Shown here piece by piece: positions 1 to 5,857 of a stretch of DNA of 25,146 bases. The stretch covers positions 1 through 25,146 of the forward strand of contig NZ_QRMP01000039.1 in NCBI RefSeq assembly GCF_003473295.1, read 5' to 3'. This stretch comes from Parabacteroides sp. AM08-6. Its GTDB lineage: Bacteria > Bacteroidota > Bacteroidia > Bacteroidales > Tannerellaceae. Within the stretch, counting starts at the first letter, position 1; each line of letters starts with the position of its first letter. A program made the position numbers and the translations under genes. The notes below the pieces were generated by a model. It saw only the letters and a program-made list of their open reading frames with translations. It did no database searches and was not told where the DNA came from.

Positions 1-118
1 ATCTGAGGGAGTTCTTCGTTTTCCATTTTTTTCTTTTTGGGGACTAATTTCTGATTTTTTATCCACGAAAAGAAGTTTTACTCTTCCTTTTTTTAACATC
101 TTCAGTTTCAGATTGTTT

Positions 119-138
119 CTAATGCGTTTGCCCTGAGG
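119..138 (+). repeat. 20-bp repeat, left copy (inverted partner at 25109-25128)
   Basis: The sequence CTAATGCGTTTGCCCTGAGG occurs here on the plus strand and once more, exactly, on the minus strand at 25109-25128. Both copies are intergenic. A shorter echo, CTGAGGGAG, lies at 3-11 and again at 132-140. The 1-186 stretch shows no convincing gene. I infer a dispersed intergenic repeat; its family is unknown to me. Confidence 0.8.
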
Positions 139-151
139 GAGAAAATTTGAA

Positions 152-178
152 AAAGGAACTGTCCTTTCCTGAAAAGGA
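152..178 (-). terminator. Possible terminator of the TolB-like gene
   Basis: On the minus strand, downstream of the TolB-like stop codon, AAAGGA-CAGT-TCCTTT forms a 6-bp stem followed by Ts. The arm at 162-167 can pair either with 152-157 or with 172-178, so two short hairpins share one arm. The stem is short and AT-rich, so terminator activity is only moderately likely. Confidence 0.4.
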
Positions 179-186
179 TGGGGACT

Positions 187-1098
187 TTAATCTAACCGGT
201 AACTAACAAAAGCAATTCGTTTACTATCCGGTGCCCATGAGTTGACATTGATGGTTCCTTGCCCGCCGAATAGTTTTATCAGGGTTTTCGGTTCGCCGCC
301 TTTTGCGGGCATCAGGCGCAATTCCACATGTTTGTTGGGTAGATGTTCGCCCGGTTCCAAATCACCCTTATGATAAGTGATAAAGACGACTGATTTGCCA
401 TCGGGAGAAATATGTGGAAACCAGGAATTACGGGTTTCGTCAAACGTCATTTGCGTCTGCTCCGAACCGTCTGTTTTCATTCGCCAAATCTGCATCAACC
501 CGGTTCGTACGGAGTTGAACCAAATATACTGTCCGCATGGAGAGTATTCCGGTCCGTCGTCTAACCCTTCGGCTGTAGTGAGCCGGATTTCTTCGCCTCC
601 TTCAGCCGGTATGACGTATACATCGTAATTACCGTTTCGTTCGGCGCAATAGGCCAATTGCTGTCCATCCGGGCTCCATCCGTGCAGGTAGCTTGGTCCT
701 AAAGGGGTGATAAGGCGCGGAGTGCCACCTTCGAAGGGAAGGGTATAAACACGCGATTTGTAGTCTTCTTTCGTTCCGTGGCTAATGGCTATTTGTTGTC
801 CGTCGGCAGCGATGACATGGTCGTTATTGCAACCTCGGGCAAAACCTGTGTTTATCTGTTCCGGTTCACCGGGTGAAGTAGGAGAGAGCCGATAGAGTTT
901 TCCTTCGCTGTTATACACTAACCACCGTCCGTCAGGTGTCCAGTTGGGAGCTTCAATCCGGTAAGGAAATTCTTTTACAATGGTTCTGTTACCATTCGTC
1001 ACGTCCAGTATTTCGAGTATGCTGGTGAGCTTGTTTGCCTGCTGGGCGGTTGTTGCCAAGGCGAATGTAGTAAAGAGGAGAATTAAATAGGATTTCAT
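187..1098 (-). CDS. TolB-like WD40/PD40 beta-propeller protein, exported
   Basis: The 303-aa protein starts with a hydrophobic signal peptide (about residues 1-19, ending near TTAQQ) and then carries at least five PD40-type repeats. These include [40 protein letters not shown] and [10 protein letters not shown]. This is the repeat signature of TolB C-terminal propellers, but the TolB N-terminal domain is absent, so it is not a canonical Tol-Pal TolB. It is probably periplasmic; its ligand is unknown. The ATG at 1096-1098 directly precedes the signal peptide. It stands 62 bp downstream of the ABC ATPase stop and could be read through from it. Family call is firm; function is open. Confidence 0.85.
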   Translation of the reverse strand: MKSYLILLFTTFALATTAQQANKLTSILEILDVTNGNRTIVKEFPYRIEAPNWTPDGRWLVYNSEGKLYRLSPTSPGEPEQINTGFARGCNNDHVIAADGQQIAISHGTKEDYKSRVYTLPFEGGTPRLITPLGPSYLHGWSPDGQQLAYCAERNGNYDVYVIPAEGGEEIRLTTAEGLDDGPEYSPCGQYIWFNSVRTGLMQIWRMKTDGSEQTQMTFDETRNSWFPHISPDGKSVVFITYHKGDLEPGEHLPNKHVELRLMPAKGGEPKTLIKLFGGQGTINVNSWAPDSKRIAFVSYRLD

Positions 1099-1160
1099 AT
1101 ATCATTGCATTAATAAGGTGCTGCAAGATACATTTTTTATAGGAAATAATAACCCGGTTT

Positions 1161-1835
1161 TCATTCTTTTCTTTCGGGAGGAAGGTAATAACCGTATGGG
1201 ATTAGTTCTTCCTTGTCTTTTATTTCTTTAAGATAACATTGGTCCAGCAACATGATACGGTTCACTATTTTGTGAACTTCGCGGAAGTTATGGTCGGTCA
1301 GGATAATCCCCTTGGTACGGGCGCTTTCGGCTATATGCCTCCTGATTTCCTCGGCCGCTATAGGTGAAAGGCCGTTGAAGGGTTCGTCCAGTAGCAAGTA
1401 AGGAGCTTGACTGTAAAGGATTAGTTTTATTTCGAGATAGCGGATTTCTCCTCCTGATAGATGAGCTGTTTTGTTGTTCCGGGATTTGAAAATAAAACGG
1501 TCACCTAAAAAATGTTTTACTTGCTCTTTAGGTACATATAGTGCTGCGACTTGACTGACCGTCAAATAGCTGGGAAGAAAACCGTGTTGAGGCAGATAAG
1601 CGACTTGCCGGGTATGATAGGCACTCCCTTTGATGACTTGTCCGTTTATACGGAGAAAACTCCGGTCTCCTTTCAATGTCCCGAAAATGATATTCAAGAG
1701 CGTGGATTTACCGGTTCCGTTTCTGCCGAACAGACCGATAATATCTCCCGGTTTACAGCAGAGATAGACGTCGGTGAGGACGATGTTATCACCGAATGAT
1801 TTCAGGACGCTATCCACTTCCAGGCATGTACACAT
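1161..1835 (-). CDS. ABC transporter ATP-binding protein
   Basis: A 224-aa nucleotide-binding subunit. Counted from the ATG at 1833-1835, Walker A (GRNGTGKST) is at residues 37-45. It is followed by a Q-loop (LPQHG), the signature LSGGE, Walker B (YLLLDEPFNG) and the H-loop in ILTDHNF. All catalytic motifs are intact. An upstream in-frame extension to 1898 is possible but lies inside the neighbouring membrane gene and adds no domain. The chosen start still overlaps that gene by 34 bp, which implies translational coupling. The partner is presumably the small membrane protein just upstream. Substrate is unknown; N-terminal CTC and CC cysteines are unusual but unexplained. Confidence 0.88.
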   Translation of the reverse strand: MCTCLEVDSVLKSFGDNIVLTDVYLCCKPGDIIGLFGRNGTGKSTLLNIIFGTLKGDRSFLRINGQVIKGSAYHTRQVAYLPQHGFLPSYLTVSQVAALYVPKEQVKHFLGDRFIFKSRNNKTAHLSGGEIRYLEIKLILYSQAPYLLLDEPFNGLSPIAAEEIRRHIAESARTKGIILTDHNFREVHKIVNRIMLLDQCYLKEIKDKEELIPYGYYLPPERKE

Positions 1836-2146
1836 AGGCGGAAAACTTGATAAAGAATAAAACATGAACTTGCGGATAGCAGAAAGGTTGCGGCCCAAAG
1901 ACGGACTTTCCCAATCCCCTGATTATAAAAGAAGAAATATTCCTCTTTTTGAGTCAGCTCTTTATATAAAAAGTTCATACCTAATCCCGCTGTCGGAATC
2001 AGGAGCAGACAATTTTTGAGCGTTTCGTTTGTGAGCACTTTGAAATCTGTCGTCAAAGGGAACACTATCGCCATGATTACTCCTGTAAAGATACTGGGCA
2101 ACCAGGTACTTCGAAAGAATGCGTAGTAGAGTCGAAAACGAATCAT
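1802..2146 (-). CDS. Small integral membrane protein, partner of ABC ATPase
   Basis: A 114-aa protein with about three hydrophobic segments: roughly residues 12-32, 44-60 and 82-106. There is no recognisable ABC permease motif. The ATG at 2144-2146 is preferred over an upstream TTG two codons earlier. Its 3' end overlaps the ABC ATPase reading frame, so the two are probably made together as a minimal two-gene transporter or membrane-stress module. I do not recognise the family. A TAnnTTTG box at 2167-2174 sits about 20 bp upstream of the start, making this the first gene of the transcript. Confidence 0.7.
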   Translation of the reverse strand: MIRFRLYYAFFRSTWLPSIFTGVIMAIVFPLTTDFKVLTNETLKNCLLLIPTAGLGMNFLYKELTQKEEYFFFYNQGIGKVRLWAATFLLSASSCFILYQVFRLCVHAWKWIAS

Positions 2147-2166
2147 AAACAATTAATCGGTTGTGG

Positions 2167-2174
2167 CAAATATA
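2167..2174 (-). promoter_or_regulatory. Bacteroides -7 box (TATATTTG) for the membrane/ABC pair
   Basis: On the minus strand TATATTTG matches TAnnTTTG exactly, 21 bp upstream of the ATG at 2146. No good -33 TTTG was found at 19-21 bp. Placement supports a real promoter. Confidence 0.5.
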
Positions 2175-2249
2175 AATATTTATTTAATAGTAAATTACTT
2201 GATTATCGTAATGTTTCTCGTATTTCATATTTTTAATGAAGATAACAAG

Positions 2250-2288
2250 AAAAAAGAGGTATTGCAATATATTCAATTGCAACACCTC
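2250..2288 (-). terminator. Intrinsic terminator of ychF
   Basis: On the minus strand, right after the ychF stop codon, GAGGT (2288-2284) and TTGCAAT (2282-2276) pair with ATTGCAA and ACCTC across a 7-nt loop. This gives a 12-bp stem with one mismatch, followed directly by TTTTTT. It is a textbook Rho-independent terminator. Confidence 0.9.
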
Positions 2289-2315
2289 CTCACAGAAACT
2301 ATTATCTTAATTCGA

Positions 2316-3419
2316 TTATACGTTGAAACGGAAATGCATGATATCACCGTCCTGCACGACGTATTCCTTACCTTCCACGCTCATCTTTCCGGCTTCTTTT
2401 ACCGCAGCTTCAGAACCTAACGTGATATAGTCGTTGTATTTGATGACTTCGGCACGGATAAAACCTTTCTCGAAATCGGTGTGGATAACGCCGGCGCATT
2501 GCGGAGCTTTCCAACCCTTATGAAAAGTCCAGGCACGGACTTCGTCAGGGCCTGCCGTGAGGAAAGTTTGCAGGTTAAGGAGTTTGTAGGCTGATTTTAT
2601 CAGGCGGTTTACCCCGGACTCTTCCAAGCCTATTTCTTCCAGGAACATCTGTCGTTCTTCGTATGTTTCAAATTCTGCAATTTCACTTTCAATCTTGGCG
2701 GCAACGACCAGTATTTGGGCGTTTTCGTCTTTGACGGCTTCACGTACGGCATCCACATATTTATTCCCGTTTACCGCACTGGCTTCATCTACATTGCAGA
2801 CATACATAACCGGTTTGTTAGTCAACAGGAATAGGTCGTGGGCGATTTTTTCTTCATCTTTTGTATCGAAAGTAACGGTACGTGCACTTTTCCCCTGTTC
2901 AATGGCTTCTTTGTATTTACAAAGTACCTCATAAGCTATTTTAGCCTGTTTGTCGCCACCGGTTTGTGCCTGTTTCTGTACTTTTGCAATACGGCTGTCA
3001 ATTGTTTCAAGGTCTTTGATTTGCAATTCGGCATCGATAATTTCCTTGTCACGAACCGGGTCTACGCAGCCATCTACATGTACGATATTATCGTCGTCGA
3101 AACAACGCAATACATGCAGGATAGCGTCTGTTTCGCGGATATTCGCCAGAAACTTATTCCCCAATCCTTCCCCTTTGCTGGCTCCTTTTACCAAGCCGGC
3201 TATGTCTACGATTTCGACGGTTGTCGGGATGACACGTTGAGGATGTTCTATTTCTGCCAGTTTATTCAATCGTTCATCCGGTACAGTGATGACTCCGACA
3301 TTCGGTTCAATTGTACAAAACGGGAAGTTTGCAGACTGTGCTTTTGCATTCGATAAGCAGTTGAATAAAGTAGACTTTCCTACGTTCGGAAGGCCCACGA
3401 TGCCACATTGTAATGCCAT
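2316..3419 (-). CDS. ychF: Redox-regulated ATPase YchF (Obg-like ATPase)
   Basis: This 367-aa protein is full length for YchF/OLA1. G1 is GLPNVGKST near residues 8-16, and G3 is DIAGLVKGASKGEGLGN. The G4 position reads NVDE rather than NKxD; in this family that change shifts specificity from GTP to ATP. A central coiled-coil region follows, and a C-terminal TGS domain (about residues 280-365) ends in DGDIMHFRFNV. Family members bind ribosomes and respond to oxidative stress. The gene is monocistronic in appearance, with its own -7 box upstream and a strong terminator downstream. Confidence 0.97.
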   Translation of the reverse strand: MALQCGIVGLPNVGKSTLFNCLSNAKAQSANFPFCTIEPNVGVITVPDERLNKLAEIEHPQRVIPTTVEIVDIAGLVKGASKGEGLGNKFLANIRETDAILHVLRCFDDDNIVHVDGCVDPVRDKEIIDAELQIKDLETIDSRIAKVQKQAQTGGDKQAKIAYEVLCKYKEAIEQGKSARTVTFDTKDEEKIAHDLFLLTNKPVMYVCNVDEASAVNGNKYVDAVREAVKDENAQILVVAAKIESEIAEFETYEERQMFLEEIGLEESGVNRLIKSAYKLLNLQTFLTAGPDEVRAWTFHKGWKAPQCAGVIHTDFEKGFIRAEVIKYNDYITLGSEAAVKEAGKMSVEGKEYVVQDGDIMHFRFNV

Positions 3420-3464
3420 TCTATTTAAATGTTATGATTTATTTTAACCTGTTTTTTCCGGCAG

Positions 3465-3472
3465 CAAAGATA
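3465..3472 (-). promoter_or_regulatory. Bacteroides -7 box (TATCTTTG) for ychF
   Basis: TATCTTTG on the minus strand is an exact TAnnTTTG match 45 bp upstream of the ychF ATG. The nearest TTTG (complement of 3487-3490) is only 14 bp away, shorter than the usual 19-21, so the -33 box is uncertain. Confidence 0.55.
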
Positions 3473-3514
3473 ACCAATTCTTTTGTCAAAGTGATACTAC
3501 ATTTGTAAATAATC

Positions 3515-3559
3515 AGGCCTCATCCTTCCTGCTTATGCAGGTTTATTCGGACGAGGCCT
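3515..3559 (-). terminator. Compound hairpin, probable terminator of the DUF1566-like gene
   Basis: AGGCCTC at 3515-3521 pairs perfectly with GAGGCCT at 3553-3559. Inside it, CCTGC (3528-3532) pairs with GCAGG (3537-3541) around a TTAT loop. It follows the stop of the gene at 3633-4304 and precedes the ychF promoter. The minus-strand tail is GATTATTT, a weak U-tract. Confidence 0.6.
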
Positions 3560-3632
3560 TTCTTACATTCAGAAAAAAGGAAAAAATCTTTATTTTTATT
3601 TTGGACGATATTGGGGGAGAGGATATTGAATC

Positions 3633-4304
3633 TCAAAAATTAAGGACCGGACGCACTTGTTGGCGACTTCTTTTTGAAAGAATATCAAGACTGCTTGTCT
3701 CCATATCAAATGCAACCCCTAAGTCGATTACACTGTTATCCCGACACCAATATTTCTCGTCATTTAGTAAACTTCCCTGTAATTTGAGGAGAGAGGAGTT
3801 TATTGTCTGTTTTTTATTATAGATGGAAGTCAAATCCAGCGTATCGGGCAGATGCCAATTACCCGAGCTGTTTTCGGAAATAGTTTCACAATAAATCAAT
3901 GCGTCATAATAATTGAGGCTTTGTTCGTGAATAGCTAAAACCGTGCCTTTATACATTGTAATTTCAGGTTCGGCCATTATTTCACAGCCTTCCTTTCCCG
4001 TCCGGATAATGATTCCTCCTGCATAATAACTGCCGGCAACGGGAGTTATCAGTTCCGGCAAATGTATGCCTAAAGCTATCTTATATCCTTTATCGGGGAA
4101 ATAATAAAGAAAACTACTTAATGGAGTGGTGAAACGAATAGAACGGATGTGAGTCGCTTCGTCGGGGATAGCTATTGAAATAGCCCGGTTTGATATTTCC
4201 GTATCCGGTGTTATGAAATGGTATAAAGAAGATGTCTCGGACGTAAGTTCGAGTGCTGCTTTTATGACTGGTTCCGGAAGATTTTCTGGGAATATGAAAT
4301 ACAT
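3633..4304 (-). CDS. DUF1566/Lcl-C-like surface protein, lacks a signal peptide
   Basis: A 223-aa protein from the ATG at 4302-4304. Its C-terminal third has the layout of DUF1566-type lectin-like tails: GNWHLPDTLDL, then IYNKKQ, then YWCRDNS, ending in RQQVRPVLNF. That domain is frequent at the C-terminus of Bacteroides fimbrillin-like and surface proteins. The N-terminal part is unrecognised. There is no signal peptide or lipobox, which is odd for this type, so it may be the 3' remainder of a longer gene. The frame stays open upstream to 4427 but has no ATG there and runs into the palindromic element at 4345-4546, so I did not extend it. Reading frame is convincing; function is unknown. Confidence 0.6.
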   Translation of the reverse strand: MYFIFPENLPEPVIKAALELTSETSSLYHFITPDTEISNRAISIAIPDEATHIRSIRFTTPLSSFLYYFPDKGYKIALGIHLPELITPVAGSYYAGGIIIRTGKEGCEIMAEPEITMYKGTVLAIHEQSLNYYDALIYCETISENSSGNWHLPDTLDLTSIYNKKQTINSSLLKLQGSLLNDEKYWCRDNSVIDLGVAFDMETSSLDILSKRSRQQVRPVLNF

Positions 4305-4344
4305 AACTATTCGATTGTTCCATCCGTTCCCAAAGATGGAAAAT

Positions 4345-4546
4345 ATAAAAAAAGCGTGGGAACTGTCATCTATCCAAGCAAGAGGTATCGCCAAACACCT
4401 ATCCAGCAGATAGACAACAGCCCACGCTTAATGTTTATATTCTCTATATACAAAAAACGTGAGGCATTTGTTGTCTACTGTCCTTACTGGATGGAAAATT
4501 GGCGATTTTCTTGCTTAAGGACAATATGATAACGCTTTGTTTTTTT
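4345..4546 (-). ncRNA. Large imperfect palindrome made of two inverted hairpin modules; candidate structured RNA or leader
   Basis: Two related modules of about 80 bp (4352-4429 and, inverted, 4458-4546) share five ordered blocks. AAGCAAGA is at 4376-4383 and 4509-4516. ATCGCCAA is at 4387-4394 and 4499-4506. ATCCAG is at 4401-4406 and 4487-4492. TAGACAACA is at 4411-4419 and 4469-4477. CACG is at 4423-4426 and 4458-4461. The left module also folds alone: 9 bp (4352-4360 with 4421-4429) plus 11 bp (4363-4373 with 4410-4420). On the minus strand the two non-Watson-Crick positions become G-U pairs, and seven Ts follow. The right module folds alone as 4479-4486 with 4516-4523. Transcription and function are inferred; a mobile element relic is the main alternative. 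Confidence 0.55.
4347..4429 (-). terminator. Terminator-like 20-bp hairpin with T7 tail
   Basis: On the minus strand AAGCGTGGG pairs with CCCACGCTT, and CTGTTGTCTAT pairs with ATAGATGACAG through two G-U pairs. The stem has a 2-nt bulge and is followed at once by TTTTTTT. It would stop transcripts arriving from 4580 or from the propeller gene. The arm 4411-4426 can instead pair with 4458-4477, which would open this hairpin. Confidence 0.6.
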
Positions 4547-4584
4547 ATTTATGTAAACTTGCTACAAGTTCATAACAACTTCGA

Positions 4585-4592
4585 CAAAGATA
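4585..4592 (-). promoter_or_regulatory. Bacteroides -7 box (TATCTTTG) upstream of the palindrome
   Basis: An exact TAnnTTTG match on the minus strand between the propeller stop (4636) and the palindrome. A start near 4578 would give a leader of about 270 nt to the ATG at 4304, containing both hairpin modules. No clear -33 TTTG was seen. Confidence 0.4.
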
Positions 4593-4635
4593 ATGAAAGA
4601 ATTGATAAATAAGAGTAGTATTCCATTTTGTCTTG

Positions 4636-5814
4636 CTATTTTCTTGTAGAAGGTTTAAATTTTAGTTTCATTAAAATAGGATTATCTTCTTCCTTTAGTT
4701 TGGATGCAATCACTTTAAGTTGTTCATTGGCAATCTCGTTGTTTTGGTAAGCTTCGACCAAATCCATTGCTTCTAAAACGACCAGACCGTATCCGTAAGG
4801 TACGGATGTGATATTGATAGATTGTGGATCATGAGTACGCGAGGTAAAATCCTTGTTTCGGTAAATGGGTTCCATCCATTCTTGTGTAGCTCGATTATAC
4901 ATATATGTTTTTTCTCTTTTCTCGTGATTAGCTATCATATCGTCCATCGTAGTTGTGACATTCCGGGCTAACCGGGTAACCCATGCATATTGGTCGTTCA
5001 TGCCCAAAAAAAATAAAAGAGGGGCTTCCTCATCTTTTGTCGGAGCTTGAAGTGGAATCATTACAGGTTCTAAATGTTTGTCTGCATGTAAGATAAAGAC
5101 GGTATCTAAGGCTACATCTGTCAACCAAATTTTGTCGCTGCAACTGTATATTTGAGGTAAATAACCATGTGCATGACTGACTTTTCCATCCTCCATCGTG
5201 ACATGTCGGTTGCTTGCGATGAATCGTGGAATTTCAAAGGACAGAGTATCACTTTTTCCCGTATCTTTGGATATTGTATAAAATGGCCGATAGGGCGTTT
5301 TCGTATATTCATTATTATAGCTGCATAGCAGATAATTTTCATTCAGATTCTTAATATTCAATCTCATAATATCTTCTTTCAGCAAAGTACGCAGATAATT
5401 CCCGGAGAAATCATATACTTTTAAACTACCATAATCTGCAATGAAAACTTCTTTCCGTTTCCAATCGACAATATTTGCGATGACGGCCGTGTATTCTTCC
5501 GGTCCTTGACCTCTTCTGCATATATGTCCTTGTAATTTTTGTCCTTTATTGTCGAACAAAAGTATTTCTCCGGCTTTACCTCCTCTTGCTACAATTCCTT
5601 CCTCGGAAATCTGGGAAAAAGAAGAGTTTACGAGAAAAGAATCGGATGAGGCAATAGGAATATATTCTATATCGGCAATATCCTGCAAAAAGATATTTTT
5701 GGAGGGATAGTCTTTTGCCACGTTTACTACAATTATTTCAGTCGTTTCGTTATTTTTCTGTTTGCATGAACAGATGACTACTAGCAAGCATAGAAGTAGG
5801 AATATGTGTTTCAT
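4636..5814 (-). CDS. 6-bladed beta-propeller lipoprotein
   Basis: The 392-aa protein has a lipoprotein signal (MKHIFLLLCLLVVICSC; the second Cys, residue 17, is the likely lipidated one). A propeller layout follows, with phrases such as DIADIEYIPI, GGKAGEILLFDNKGQKL, RRGQGPEEY and KRKEVFIADYGSLKVYDFSGNYL. These are typical of the Bacteroides 6-bladed propeller family (Pfam 6-bladed beta-propeller). Members are secreted or surface-anchored; the ligand is unknown. It starts 43 bp after the polA stop, so it may be partly read through from polA. The ATG at 5812-5814 begins the signal peptide directly. Confidence 0.8.
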   Translation of the reverse strand: MKHIFLLLCLLVVICSCKQKNNETTEIIVVNVAKDYPSKNIFLQDIADIEYIPIASSDSFLVNSSFSQISEEGIVARGGKAGEILLFDNKGQKLQGHICRRGQGPEEYTAVIANIVDWKRKEVFIADYGSLKVYDFSGNYLRTLLKEDIMRLNIKNLNENYLLCSYNNEYTKTPYRPFYTISKDTGKSDTLSFEIPRFIASNRHVTMEDGKVSHAHGYLPQIYSCSDKIWLTDVALDTVFILHADKHLEPVMIPLQAPTKDEEAPLLFFLGMNDQYAWVTRLARNVTTTMDDMIANHEKREKTYMYNRATQEWMEPIYRNKDFTSRTHDPQSINITSVPYGYGLVVLEAMDLVEAYQNNEIANEQLKVIASKLKEEDNPILMKLKFKPSTRK

Positions 5815-5857
5815 CTTCGATTTGTATTATTGGATATTTGTTTACTTTCTGTTCTTC

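Noticed and set aside
59..67. TTATCCACG as a DnaA box (also the complement at 18312-18320)
   Set aside because: Single near-matches with one mismatch, far apart and one inside ybeY; there is no cluster or AT-rich unwinding region to support an origin.
2838..3356. 172-codon open frame on the plus strand opposite ychF
   Set aside because: It is a shadow of the intact ychF frame, with no known motif or promoter; similar shadows occur opposite mnmG, the SpmA-SpmB gene and TIGR02757.
4305..4394. N-terminal extension of the DUF1566-like protein from a TTG at 4394
   Set aside because: It has no ATG, overlaps the palindromic hairpin and adds no signal peptide.
4352..4429. tRNA on the minus strand (7-bp GCGTGGG/CCCACGC closing stem)
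   Set aside because: No T-loop GTTCNANNC, no D-loop or anticodon arm geometry, and a T-tract instead of a discriminator/CCA position.
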